Assembly: GCA_019155205.2 (NCBI GenBank)
Contig: JAHNZQ020000004.1
Location: 4,709,602-4,773,601 of the forward strand
Direction of reading: 5' to 3'
Length of the DNA stretch: 64,000 nt
Origin: Gracilaria vermiculophylla
Lineage: Eukaryota > Rhodophyta > Florideophyceae > Gracilariales > Gracilariaceae
Shown: piece by piece, positions 42,449-54,385 of the stretch
Layout of the letters: each line of letters opens with the position of its first letter
How positions within the stretch are numbered: the stretch's first letter is position 1
Position numbers and translations under genes: made by a program
The notes under the pieces: generated by a model
What the model was told of the DNA's origin: nothing
Seen by the model: only the letters and a program-made list of their open reading frames with translations
Database searches by the model: none

Positions 42449-44245
42449 TCCACTGACTTAGTCAGGTGAGGCGTGAGCCCGGTTCCCCGGTGGACAGTGG
42501 AAGCCTCGAGAAGACGAGAAGATTGTAAAACCCCATGAAGAGAAGATGAAGATGGCCCAAGAAGAAAAGGTGAAGACCCTGGATAGGAAGAAAGGAAGAT
42601 TTATAGGACAATGAAGAAGAGATGAAGATGAATTAATGGAGAAAAAAAGTAATACAGTGCATGTTTATTTATATTTCTAATGTGAGTGACACTCACTTGG
42701 TGAGATCACATATATTGCCCGATTTTGCGTCGTGCGACATCAGTACCTCTTTCCACTTGTTAAGACGTTGCACCGAAACGTTCGTGCGACATACCCTCGA
42801 AAAGGACGTACTCTGCTGACTTTTCCGTCAAGCACCGTCAAACCACGTCGATTCCCTGTTTTACAGTCGATCGTCACATCGTGGACGGTGTCTCCTCTTT
42901 CCACGGTGTCTGTTACTCGCTTTTGACGGTACGTTACGGAGAAAGTCGCGCGCGCTGTGATTTGAGATAGACCTTGGTCGTCTCTGATCACCCCTTTTTG
43001 TTTTAGATGTTTTCAAGTCGATGGGTTTTTCATCCAGCTCGCTGGCTCATTTTCGCTGTTACGACCCGTAAGCACGGTTTTTCTCCATTGCCTATCGTGT
43101 CTAATTTCCGATTACATCGCGTTTGTCATCAGCTTTGCTGGTAATGAGCATTCACTGTTGGTGATGTTTGAATTGCGTTGTTGAACCGGTCTACTATTTA
43201 ACAACGCTGTACGGGATATGCTGTTCTTTCACAGGCTCCCAATAATGTTCCCTGCATTTACATTAACGGTTCAGAACGTGTGGAGTAACCGTTTGTTCCA
43301 GGATTGTGTTTCCCGACTTCGGAGGATTTGGCTCTACAGTATTTCCTGGAAGCCATCTGCAAAATACCCGTATCTTCGGAAGCATAACTTCGATTTCAAT
43401 GAAACTCCGTCACAGACTATTTTGCTGGTGGATACACACGTTTGCAAAGACAAAACTGGAATTCTTCCTCAAGTTCAGAGTTACAGCACCATTTCAGTTC
43501 ATGAATCTATTTATAGATCGAACTAATATGCCTGGTGTTTACTCACTTAATGGTCTTTAAACTCCAATGTTTTTAGCTCAAAAGAAAGCTGTAATGCTCA
43601 AACGTTTTGTGATGTATCGTGCTTGCCTTCATATAGTCTGGTGCAAAAGTTATCAGCTCGAAGATTTTTCGGATTCTGAAAAACCAGTTCCAGCTACTGT
43701 GTTCGAGACTGGATTGCATGGCGCGTTGCTGAACCGGCTTCAAGCCGTACTCGCACGTGATCAAGGATCAAATACCGCACGTTTGCCTCGATATGGCACT
43801 ACTGGAAGATGCAGGAAGAAGGACGTGGTCTAGGTTTCGGAAGTACTGTAGTCTGTGGCGCTGTTCGGACGCCCTTTCAGGGAAAAGTCGTAACCCGATC
43901 TGGTTGATTCAAGGGGCCTTGCAACGAAACTGCAGGGCAGGAATACGTGCTACGTGGTAACGGTGCTCCAAATCACAACGTGCCGATTAATTCGCGACCT
44001 TTGTACCGCATTTCACCGTCGGTGGGAAGATGGACAAATTGCGCACTGCACTATCATGGACGTGAAGTTCACGGTACTACCGGATCTGATCGAGGTGTAA
44101 AATGAGAAGAGAATAGCACAGAAAGCTGGAAAGAAACCAGTATTTCCTTTCGCCGGTCATTTCTACCGCATTTGGCTGGAGTTGAACAACTTTTGATGGG
44201 TTATCCATCGCTTACGAGGTCTTCATCGCTCCGTGGGAGGGGGAG
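42449..44245. other. Transposon debris downstream of the chromodomain
   Basis: Purine-rich (GAAGA repeats) in about 42500-42650, then mixed sequence. Plus-strand frames at 43218-43560 and 43567-43833 have no motif I recognise. The stretch ends with a GGGAGGGGGAGA purine tract at 44234-44245, directly before the 142-bp repeat. Confidence 0.4.
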
Positions 44246-44387
44246 ATGAAGTGCAACGCTTTTAGCGGTATCAGCACGTCGTGCGCTCATATTCCACTTT
44301 CGCGATGCTCACCAACTTGCCGTGAAGTATGAGTGCTACACCGGTAATCTGTTTCCGTTGGAAGGGCCTGAAATTGGTTGACAAGTG
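44246..44387 (+). repeat. Direct repeat of about 142 bp, right copy
   Basis: The second copy of the 34901-35042 unit, in the same orientation, 9.3 kb away. It directly follows a polypurine tract, the position expected of a 3' LTR. Confidence 0.7.
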
Positions 44388-44572
44388 TAGTGCACAGCAT
44401 TGCTGGCTTGTGCCACACGTGTGTAGTGTTTTGCACCCCCGTAAGGAAATTATAAGTTATTATTAGTTAATTACTACTGTGCCGTCAGGGCGCTGACCAC
44501 CACTACTGGGTGTAGGAGTTCCAGCTGCCCGGGTCAAATTAAACGCAAAAAGCGAGCGTTTGGCTCTAACCA

Positions 44573-46516
44573 ATGTTTTCTGGTGAGTTTCCACCTCCGT
44601 CTGGAGAGACGCCATCCAGTGAAAGCCTAGTTACCAACCTCGGGGAGCTTCAGCACATTCTTACCACTATTGTGTTTGTTTCTGTGCGTGCTTTCACAGC
44701 GGTTGTTATTCCTTGCCCCGTATACAGGTGTTGCTTCGCTAGCAACTACCGGTGATTATCGTTGCTGTTTTCGCCACCGCCCCACTCGTTTGGACACCGT
44801 GCCGCTCTTGTGCATCGCCCACCACCCGTGTGTCGCTGCATTTTCCGCTTTCCCACTCCGTGGTCTGTCTTTGTCTCTACACCTGTACGCCAGTTGTGAC
44901 GGTGAGTCCCGGTCTTACACCCGGCTCCGTGTACTCACCACAGGTGGTTCTGTCGCTGCGCTACCCTAATGAGGAGGACGTCGAACACACTCGTGTGTCT
45001 GTCCGATCTTGGGGTATTGCACCACACTGAGAAACGAGAGGTCTAGGCGCGGCTCCAGGTACTGCTCCGCAAGGAGAGCTCGAACCAGAGAGCGGGGCGA
45101 CACGGAAGCATTGCCTATGGGCGCTCTGCCCTCGCGGTGATGCCCTTCGATCCCCCATACGACCGAAACGATGGGGGACGCACCTTACGGACGAGACTCG
45201 AGTACGCACCGCTTTCGGGTTTTTTTATGGTTGGCATAAAACGGAATTCCATGACACGCCTTCCGGGCAGCGTCCGAAGTATCACCTCAATGTGAATGAC
45301 TCCTGGAGGGATCACTGGGTATCCCCGCACCTTTGCGTGGCGACGCCCATGACCTTCGCGAATCACACCTCCGAGGTGCTGGATCCCCATGACTCTCTAG
45401 GGCGGTTTGTCATGTTGGTCGCCTCAACGATGTTCGCGATCGGCACCCTGATGGCTTATCTCCAAGCATTGGACGAAGGCGTAACCTCCTATTCGATGCC
45501 GCGACGGCTGCGTCTACTGGAACTCGTTGTATCAGCCGACCACCGGAAGTTTGATCCCCTTGTCGGCGCCCATTATCCGGGTCCTGCGCTCCTTTCGCAT
45601 CCAAAATCTTGTTAAGGGCACCGCATGCAGTGAGTTCGAGGCGAAGACGCTGTTGGATTACAACCTTCAGGTGGCGTGTAATGACACGCCGGGCTTCCTT
45701 TGGTACGGCTACGGAGAAGACAGGTTCTACTTCATTGTGAGGAGTCTGAATGGAGACGATAACGGGCGAGCATACCCTGCCTTTCCCCGTCTGGCACCTT
45801 CTCGGGTTCCTCAGGTGCCATGGCTCCGAGTACCCGACTACGACCCCTTGATGGAGAGCCTGGCGCATAATGCGCCCCGCCGGTTACCGGCTCCGTCCCA
45901 GGATATAAGCGCACCTCCTGAGGTGATAACTCTGCGGCCCACCGCAGTGCCGAGTGCTCCCGCCGTGGTAGCCGCCATGTCTCCTATGGAAGAGGACGAG
46001 ATTGCTCCCGTTTCGGTATCTTCGGCCTCAGTGGTGCAACCCCGATTGCGGAGCGTCCTCGCGCCTGTTCTTCGGCCTCGCCTGCGGAGTGTTCCAGTTC
46101 CCACACCGCCATTACCTCCGGTGTCACCGACTCCGTCCTTGGCTTTGCGGACCTCCACTGCGGAGCCTGTGGATTTCCGTCCGAGAGCCCCTGTCCCAGC
46201 TGGTTCGCCGTCCGCGATTCCTTCCGTGGTGGTTGCTGCGGCGTCAACGGAGGTGGCCGCATCGGGTTCACCGTCGGGAGGAGTCTCCTTTGGGGCTCTG
46301 GAGGCTGCCTTTCAGGAGTTGGTGCAGGTGTGTTTGGTGGCAGGCCGTCCTGCCCCTTCTTCTTCTGTAGAGGCTCTGCACGAGGCGCGTGCTTGGGTCT
46401 TAGAGCTCTACAAGGCCCGGTCAGACCGAGCCTCGATGGCGGCCCCTAAAGAAAGACTGTCGGAGTTGTTCGATAGACAAGTGCTCACGGCGAAAGCGCG
46501 CCTCAAAGCGGTGTAG
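44573..46516 (+). pseudogene. Gag-like, Pro-rich retroelement protein remnant
   Basis: Three plus-strand frames follow each other (44573-44755, 45292-45615, 45527-46516) with frameshifts between. The last, 329 codons, is globular at first (FLWYGYGEDRFYFIV), then rich in Pro, Val and Ser, and ends in a Leu-heptad stretch (ALEAAFQELVQVC to ELYKARSDRA). It has no enzymatic motif. Its position among retroelements and its composition suggest a gag-type protein of another element in plus orientation, cut off by Gy2 on the right. A degraded host gene cannot be excluded. Confidence 0.4.
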
Positions 46517-47066
46517 TCCACACGATTTGGTGACCTCTGGAGGATAGAGCCCTGGCGAATAAAAGATCCTTCGGATAAAGCAGAAGCTCCATGAACGGTA
46601 GTTTCGATATGCATAGGCCGTGCCCTCGTGCTCAACCACAAGAAGTGCTGCCGTGGTAGCATGCGAAAAGCAAGCAACGGCATCCTGGAGGCGAAAAAGA
46701 TAACTCCAGGTAGAGGATAGACTGCGGAGGCGAAAACCATATCCGGTTGGGGGCCCCTCCCCCTTTTCTAAACGGAAGCGCTTATGTGGAATGGCGTTTC
46801 CGCATCAGATTGGCACGGTATCGCCTAAGCAAGTTCTCTGGGATATGTTCCGGAGGTTCTTCCGTGTCGTCCTTCGAGGTGTATCCATACCAGCGGACGC
46901 GCTACAGTACTCCTGCAGGGGTTTGTCGATGGGAGACGATATGGTACACCACACAGAGGATTTCACCTTCAAGGGTCAGGATGGAATCGGGAGCCTCCAG
47001 TAATGGTTCACCGAGAGCGGTGATGCGGTTCCCAGTATCCCGTGGTGTCGTCGCGCCTGAGGTGGT
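46517..47066. other. Junction between gag-like remnant and Gy2
   Basis: 550 bp between two convergent element remnants. I see no LTR of the R family or other recognisable feature here, although the 3' LTR of Gy2 would be expected in this area. Confidence 0.35.
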
Positions 47067-48727
47067 CTAATGAGGAATTTCCGCGCGTTCTCCCTGAGGT
47101 GGGGTGGCGGGCATTCCTGAGAGGCTGGGCGTTGGAACTTTTGTCACCCTATCACGGGAGACGATGTCTCTGAGCCCGCTCACCTCAATGGCGACAGTAT
47201 CCCTATAGGTGGCCAGGACTTTAAAGGGCCCTGAGGAGATCGGCACTAATTTGCGCGTGACGTCCGGCGGCTCGTCGGATGTTTCCCCGGGTTTGTCAAG
47301 GAAAACCTGGTCGCCTTCCTTCAGGTGAGGCCCTTCCATCACCTTCCGGTCTGTAGTACAGTGGCTCCTACGGAAATATGGAGGTTTGGCCTTAAGGCAT
47401 AATATTCCTAAGGAGGGTTCGTAATTTATTAACTGGGCCACGTGATGCATAATATTGCCCGCGTGCGCTACAGTATCCTTAAGGTACGGTAGAATTTATT
47501 ATTTATTTTAGATATTTTATGCAGGTAATTAGCACAGTAGTGCGACCTGCCGAGGCGGGCTCCCGGCTTGATATTTAAGCTGCCGGTTGAGCTCCACCTC
47601 TGGGGAAGTAAAGACAAGCACCCTTGAGTCTTCTTCTACATTTTCCAGTTGGAGTCTCTTGTCTATTCACGCAGGTTTCTAAGCCGCCGATCCCCAGGAC
47701 GCATCATAGCAGCGCCTGTAGGAGCATTGTTCGCCCCGTGAACCTTCCCCTCCGCTTGGTGTTTGCGGATCCCTTTCGGAATTCCCCCGGCTCGCGACAG
47801 CGGATACTGGAGACCACCTTTAGGAATACGCGCCTTTGAAGTCACTAAAAACTCTTAACGGACGTTGTGCTTTACTACCTCGACAGGAGGGCTGACAGTA
47901 CCACACGGTCGAAGTCCTGTTTGTATCTCCTCTGTGTGGCGTTGAGTCTCTGCTTTGCGAGGGAGAGTGCGTTCTCATATCGCCTTAGGATGGAGCGTTT
48001 GGATTGCGCTGCTGTTTGCGCCTGTGGCCCAACCGCCGGGTGCGCCGTGGCGCGTGCCGCAATGACGGCACTTGGCGGGATGCACGAGAGCACCAGATTG
48101 AAAGGAGCGGTCCCCGTGGAGAGGTGCACCTGCAGGTTGTATGCATACGTGAGGGGACCCACATATGCGTCCCAATCCTTCTGGTGGTCGGCGTCGTAGT
48201 GTTTCAGCCTCGAGGCGCTGGTCTTGTTGAACCTCTCTGCCTATCGGTTGGTCTGGGGGTGATAAGCAGTTGTAAACAACTGTTCCATCCCAAGCATTCC
48301 GGAGAAGGCACTGTAGAGCTTCGCCGCGAACTGGGGGCCACTGTCCGTAAGGAGATACAACGGTATCCCATAGGGGTAAACCCAATGCTCCAGAAAGGCG
48401 TCGGCAATCACTGCTGCAGTGATTCTCCGGAGGGGTACGGCACGCATGAGATCACGAGGAGAAATCGTTGCATTTGCTCCGTCTTGGGGAGAGGACCCAA
48501 GATGTCCATGGCCACAATCTCCAAAGGTCCTGAGGTGGGAACAGCGTGAACGGCGCCCGATGTTTCCGTATATTCCCACTAGCGGCGACGCAGGAATAGC
48601 AATCCACCACCGTTTGGAGGGCGTCACTAGCAATTTTTAGCCAACAGAACCCCCTCCACATGGAGAAATACATCCGAAATTCAACGGGGTGCCCGGCGAG
48701 GCGAGGATAGTGTGAGAGATATAACAC
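47067..48727 (-). pseudogene. Gy2 integrase, split by a solo LTR
   Basis: Zinc region (LAGHPVEF, VVDCYSC), core with LLTDSGPQFAAKL and AYHPQTNR, then ALSLAKQRLNATQRRYKQDF. The LTR R4 interrupts right after this. Beyond it the chain resumes in the same frame with KVMEGPHLKEGDQVFLDKPG and the GPY/F-like SSGPFKVLATYRDTVAIEV. A stop after the NR of the core and frameshifts upstream show it was already decaying or has decayed since. Confidence 0.83.
47347..47910 (-). mobile_element. Solo LTR (R4) with 5-bp target duplication
   Basis: 554 bp (47352-47905), reverse orientation, very similar to R1 and of identical length. It is flanked by CGGTC on both sides (47347-47351, 47906-47910). It is inserted in the Gy2 integrase between Arg of FDR and the following Lys. 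Removing the LTR and one CGGTC restores the frame exactly. Confidence 0.92.
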
Positions 48728-49285
48728 TCTCGCCTATAGCTTCGTCGAGACCACCTTTTGAAGAGCTCTATCCAGGGGGGCGCGGCGTACGAGCACGCCG
48801 TCTCGGTCAACGTCGGATGACGATATTGAACTCCCAACCATGGCAAGACACTCCTTGCAGTACGCATCCGTACTCTGTTCCTTCAGGAACTCCGCTACGG
48901 AAATTGCGAGAACTTCTTTCTCCTTCTCAACGAGAGCCATGACCTCAAAGAGTTTACTATACTTTCCTCCAGGTTCACAGCCTTCCAAACATTCTCTATC
49001 GGATCTGTCTTTCCCGTCGGCGTCTTGGATGACCAGACACGGGATGTTGTCCTCCAAAGGTATTTTATCTTCCCTCTCGGTGGAAATTTGCGAGAGCGCG
49101 TCCGCTGCCTGGTGTTTAGTTCCAGGGTGGTGTACGATGTCAAACTCGAACTACAGGAGGCGTAACCTTCACCTTTCCAGGCGACCGGAAGCATCTATAA
49201 AAGACACTACCCACTTCAGTGGTGCGTAGTCTGTCCTCAAGGTGAAACGCGCACCTTAGAGGTACGGGCATAGGAGCAAAACCGC

Positions 49286-51268
49286 CTATACGATGGCAAG
49301 AAATTCGCTCTCCGATGTGGAATAGTTCCGCTCCGTAGGTGTGAGGCTGCGAATCCAGTATCCGATGGGTCTAAGTCCACCTTCCCTTTGTTCTTGTAGT
49401 AGGGCACATCCGACCTGGTATTTAAAGGCGTCAGTGTCCAGCACCATTCGGTGATACAGCTTCGGGAGTACCAAGATCGGTGGTTCTGTTAATCTCCTCT
49501 TCAGGGTGTTAAAGGCTTCAAACTCCTTGTCCGTTAAGATAGCCAACTTCGTCGGCTTGGCCTTTTTCGAGAGGCGATTCACCGGCGCCGCTTACGGGAG
49601 AATGTTGGTACAAACCTCCGAAAGACGTTACACAACCCTAGGAAGGAGCGGAGCTCCGTCTGGTTCGTGGGATGGTGAGCTTATTCGATGACGTCCTGAG
49701 TTTTCCGGGAAACCTGAAGGCTACCTGGGAGCACAACGTGCCCCAGGTAGTCCACCGACGACTTGAAAAAGAAACATTCCTCCAGCTTCAAGGTGAGTCC
49801 AGCATCCTTTAGGAGCTGGAGCACGTGCTTCACATGGATGAAGTGCTCCTCCACGCTGCGGGAGTATATGACGACGACATCGATATACACTAAGGCGTAC
49901 TGCCACTTCACCTTTGACAAGATTATGTCCACCGTTCGTTGGAATGTAGCGGGTGCGTTCTACAATCCAAATGGCATCCTTAGGAATCTGAAGATCCCAC
50001 GGTGCGAGGTGAACGTTGTCTGATCCTTTTAGGAGTAGTCCATCTCAATCTGCCAGAAGCCACTATTTGCATCCAACGTGGAGAAAACGGACGCATCGCC
50101 TAAGGAGTCGATACATTCATCCATACGGGGTATCAGGTACGAATAGCGTACCGTCACCTCGTTGAGGCGCCTGTAGTCAATACAGAACCTTAAGGAGCCA
50201 TCTTTCTTCTTGAAAAACACCACCGGGGAGGCCCATTCGGAATTGGAAGGCTCTATAACGCCTTTCTCCAACATCCGGTTGACCTCATCGCGTTCACAAT
50301 TGCGCGCATGGGGTCCGGCCCTCCTCGGGAGTTGATGTACCGGTTTTGCATCCGGTGTGAGCTGGATCCTGTGCTTGGCCAGGCTGACCTGATCCAGGCG
50401 ACTAAACCACATATCCTCAAAGGCGGATAGTATCTCCACAATCCTATGGCGATACCCTTCGAAATCCTCGCCAATTTGGAGCTTCTCCTGCCACGGTGCA
50501 GGACTCTCTTCCTCTGGAGCCGAGGAAGTCGCTTCAGCCTCCATGATGGCGATTGCATCGTGGTCCGCAAGGTCTTCCGATCAAGGAAGGTGAGCCAGTC
50601 CTGCAGGGGCGGGTAGTACCAGTCCGACGACAATTCCTTTCTGGAGCCGTAGCAGCGACTCCTTGAGGTTGGCTAGCACAACCCTGAATGGAATGTTCGG
50701 TATTATTTCCATAACACCGTTCGCCATCATGGAGTGCTGCTTTGTCGTCAGGTGTGGGCTCCCCTGTAAGAATGAAAGGCCAGATGCAGAGGTCTGCACC
50801 CAATCTTCGGCCTGACTCCTCGCGGGTATTTCAAGGCTCTTCACCACGCGTAGCTTATTCGACTGAGTCTCCTTCGGAAGGGTACCCACTTGACGCGCGC
50901 TTACGTCCGGTCCTGGAGATGCGGACACAATACCTACAGGGGTGGCGTCGTGAAACGTCACCTTCCGCAGGCGTGGGTAGATTGCACGTACATACCGATC
51001 CACAAAAGAAGTGCCCAATATGCACTGTCCGCCCCGGTTGGTCGCCACGAGGAACCACACTTTCACCTGTAAGGAGCCCAACCGGAGGTACTAGGGGATT
51101 GCGCCGAGGATGGTCAATGCTCGGCGCGACGCATCGTGCACCGTAGTGAGCTTGCCAGTCCTCAAGGAGCCGAGAGCAGACCGCAGGAGCACGTCGGCGT
51201 GCACCAGGTTGGGGCCAGCGCCTGTATCGAAGATAGCGCGCACCGTGGTGAAGGGGAGCGGGGAGCAT
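49286..51268 (-). pseudogene. Gy2 protease, reverse transcriptase and RNase H
   Basis: The protease DTGAGPN is in frame with its strands to about 50950. The RT has RFCIDYRRLNEVTV, IPRMDECIDSLG and STLDANSGFWQI, a stop at 50029, then YIDVVVIYSRS (catalytic box Tyr-Ile-Asp-Val, second Asp lost) and LGHVVLPG. RNase H follows with VLDTDAFKYQVGCALLQEQ and NYSTSESEFLAIV. The chain is broken by several stops. Confidence 0.83.
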
Positions 51269-51962
51269 CCTACAGAAGCGAGTACCTTGTAATTCTCACG
51301 ACGGAGCGTGCAAACAGAGTCCTCAAAGGTGTCGAATAGGTCCGACGGGATTCGGGGGCCCGCCGATTTGGCGTCGACGGAGCAGACGGGTTCTCCCCCT
51401 TTCCTAAAGGCGACCTCCGTGAAGCTGAAGCTCGATGTTAAAGAGCCACGCGGAGACTATAAGCGTGGCTTTGAGGGTTTTCCTGGTTGGAGAAGGGTTG
51501 AGTTCCAGTTGGGGACGGCTTCTGCGGTTTTGCATCGAGAAGCGACGTTTTTCCTTGAGGTGCAACAGGATTAAATACCGGCACCTGCGTTGCGAGTGCA
51601 AGTGACAGTGAGACAGGCTGCACTTTCTGTGGAACACGGTAACCGTAGTTTCCTTGATGGGAGTGGATGTCACGATACGCGGTTCGATAACTTCCGCTCT
51701 CCATTGGTGTGTTCTTTAGGTCCTGGAAGTTTTTCTCCTGTTCTTGCAGGATGGTGGCCCTAATTGCCGGGGTGAGAGTCGTACAGTGTACGGGCTCTCG
51801 AGAAAAGCAAATACTGCAAGGCAGTGGGTAGCCTCGAGGGTTCGCAAATCGGACGGTCCTGAAAGATCCTGCCGAAGCGTACGAGGTGGGGGACGAAAGT
51901 GTCCTCGTCTTAGACGGTGCTCCCTAAGATGAAGCGTATGTGAGGGTAACGGTCTTTTGCTC

Positions 51963-53641
51963 TCATACAAGCGTGAACTCGTCGACCTCCTCCGACGTGC
52001 TGGAGTCCAACGTCAGGGTGGATGCCCGACGGGTCCTTGAGGCCGCCGGTTTGTCCGAAAGTGGAGTATGGCTGCGACGAGCGGCACGGTGGGTATCCTC
52101 ATAGGATTCCGCGAAACGCGCTAGCTCCGTATAGGTGGTCTTTGGGTGCGTGGTCAAGTGATTACGCACCCTTGCGCGTATCGAGGGAAGGAGTCCCTCG
52201 ACAAACAGCGACTTCAACCGCCGTTCGGAGTACACATTCCTGCACCGCAGAGCCTTGGTCCACAGCTTCTATGAGAACTCCGTCTCGGTCATTCCGGTGT
52301 TCTGCCTGTAGGAGGTGCCTTCAGTATCAGCATCGGCTATCACCTCTTCCGTGGCGTACCTTTTCAGGAGGAAATTGACTACCTCCGGGTACGTCGTTAA
52401 GATCTCCGTTCCAAGGTCATCCACATTGGTGCTTTCCCCCGCTTGGCACGGCTGCACCAACGAGTGCGCTTGGTCTGTGAGGTAGAACTGAAAGCACCAT
52501 ACGGCGGCGTCTTGATGGACACCATTGGTGTTACACGCTGAACGGAAGCGTGTTAGAAAATTCAACACCGAGATGGGGTCTTCGCCTGAGAAGGAGTGCT
52601 TTGTCATTTGAATATCCATACGGCGCTGCATCTTCGTGAGTCGTTTAGTGACCGACGCGTCGTAAAGAGTGGAGCGATCAATCAACCTTTAGGTGTCATA
52701 ATCCACCACTTTGGCGAAGAGGTCGTTAAGCGGAACGACCTTCCTGACCCTTCTGCTCTTCTCCTTGGGAGGTATACTGTCCTTCGACCTGGAGCTGTTC
52801 ACTGATTCGGAGTCTGAGGTTCTCTCCGAATCGGTGTCTCGCTTTCTTCTTTTCTCACTCTGTTTCTTTCGGCATCTTTCCTTGAGGTGGTCTGCGTTAC
52901 TGACTATGCCCCCATTACCGCGATCCACCCGAGAAGTATCCTGTCCTTCTCTCCTTAGGTGAACTTCTTCGCAAGCGGTATCCTGTCCTCCTCCGCGGGG
53001 TGTCAGGTCCAGACGGTACATAGCAAGATTCCTGGGGTGGTCCCATTTTCTACGGCAGTATCCTTTCCTCCTCTGGCGTTGGGGGTGGCAGTATCCTGTC
53101 CTTCTCTGCTCGGTGTCACCATAGGTGTTTATAGAGGGAACCTCTCCTGTACGGTAGAATAACTTTGAAACGCCGCTGCGGGGAGCAGCTACGCGGCTTG
53201 GGAGTGAACCTCCGCACTTATAAAATCTGAGATCACCTCTCGGAAGTGGTCGGAATCCAGCAAAGAATCCACAGCACAGTGAGCGCTCTCCATTGCGATG
53301 TCCTCCACAACGACGTGGCGGCGCGTTCCGAAGTGCGCTTCAGAACCTGCAGGTATTTTTTCGAGCAGCTCATGTCACAGCCAATCCGTCAGGCGCGGCG
53401 CCAGTGACTCCAGGAGGGAGTTAGTCTCCGGGTGTTCCTGTCCCTGCAGCTCTTGAAGTGGCGGCTGCGATGCCGTGTGCGGTTCTTCAACCTCCACGTC
53501 GGCGTTCTCCAACTCCAGATGGATCGCGGGGGATTCCACTTGCCTCCGATCATGCATTCTCCTAAGGCGATTCCTGAAACGCTCCACAGGGGAGCCAGGA
53601 TTCCGAAGGAGACTTTCAGGGTCCTCCAGTGTAGCGGCCAT
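51963..53641 (-). pseudogene. Gy2 gag remnant
   Basis: Frames 53641-53375 (acidic, Leu-rich), 53021-52689 (basic, Arg/Lys/Ser-rich), 52685-52269 and 52235-51963 give a gag-like order. The capsid-type block SFSGEDPISVLNFLTRFRSAC (abbreviated) and a C-terminal LARFAESYEDTHRAARRS helix are visible. A stop at 52269 and frameshifts separate the parts. Confidence 0.65.
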
Positions 53642-53832
53642 CTCCAGGGGAGCGCAGCGCGTGCTGCACCCACCAACGGAGTCGATTCCTTAAGGATCCT
53701 GTAAGGGTGTTTCCATTGGGGGTTCTGAGGGGTCCATAGAAGAGTAGGTCGGACGTGATTTTCTTCCACTTCCGAATCCCGTTAAGGAAGAATTCCACAT
53801 TTGGGGTTCGATCGTTGCAAACTCGAAACACG

Positions 53833-54385
53833 TGTAGTACAGTGGCTCCTAAGAGAAAAATGGTGGTGTGGCCTTATGATACAGTAATCCTAAGAAGGGC
53901 TCGTATTTTATTAACTGAAACACGTGGTACATAACTCTGCCCGCGTGCGCTACAGTATCATTAAGGGACGGTAGAATTATTATTATTTTTAGTTAATCTA
54001 TGCAGGTAATTAGTACAGTAGTGAGACCTGCCGAGGCGGGCTCCCGGCTTGGTATTTAACCTGCCGGTTGAGCTCCACCTCTGTGGAAGTAAAGGCAAGC
54101 ACCCTTGAGTCTTCATCTACTTTTCCGGTTGGAGGCTCTCGTCGGTCATCCTAGAATTTCTAAGCCACCGATCCCCAGGTCGCCTCTTAACAGTGCCTGT
54201 AGGAGCATTGTCAGCCCAGTGAACCTCCGCCTCTGCTTGCTGTTTGCGGATACCCTTCAAGAATTCCCTCGGCTCGCGACAGCGAATATGGGAGATCACC
54301 TTGAGGAACATGCACCTTTGGAGTCGACAAAAATCCGAACGGACATTGCGCTCCACTATCTCGACAGGAGAACTGACATTATCAT
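53833..54385 (-). mobile_element. LTR copy R5, upstream of Gy2 gag
   Basis: About 553 bp, same family, minus orientation, at the 5' side of Gy2. The outer end is mutated (CTGACATTATCATC instead of CTGACAGTACCACA), and no target duplication is seen. It may be the 5' LTR of Gy2, but no primer-binding site follows it. Confidence 0.78.

Larger units (their letters stand above)
47067..53832 (-). mobile_element. Decayed Ty3/gypsy element (Gy2), minus strand
   Basis: Read on the minus strand: gag (about 53640 to 51970), protease with IFDTGAGPNLVH (about 51243-51208), RT (50544-49681), RNase H (about 49582-49290), integrase zinc region (48727 on), core and GPY/F module ending at 47067. It shares motifs with Gy1 (GEDPI.VL.FL.RF in gag, DTGAGPN in protease), so the two are related lineages. 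No chromodomain is seen after the GPY/F module. Frames are broken by stops. A solo LTR (R4) interrupts the integrase. Confidence 0.87.

Noticed and set aside
45527..46516. 329-codon frame as an intact host gene
   Set aside because: It lies among retroelements, needs an upstream part in another frame and has a low-complexity Pro-rich body, so a gag-type remnant is more likely.
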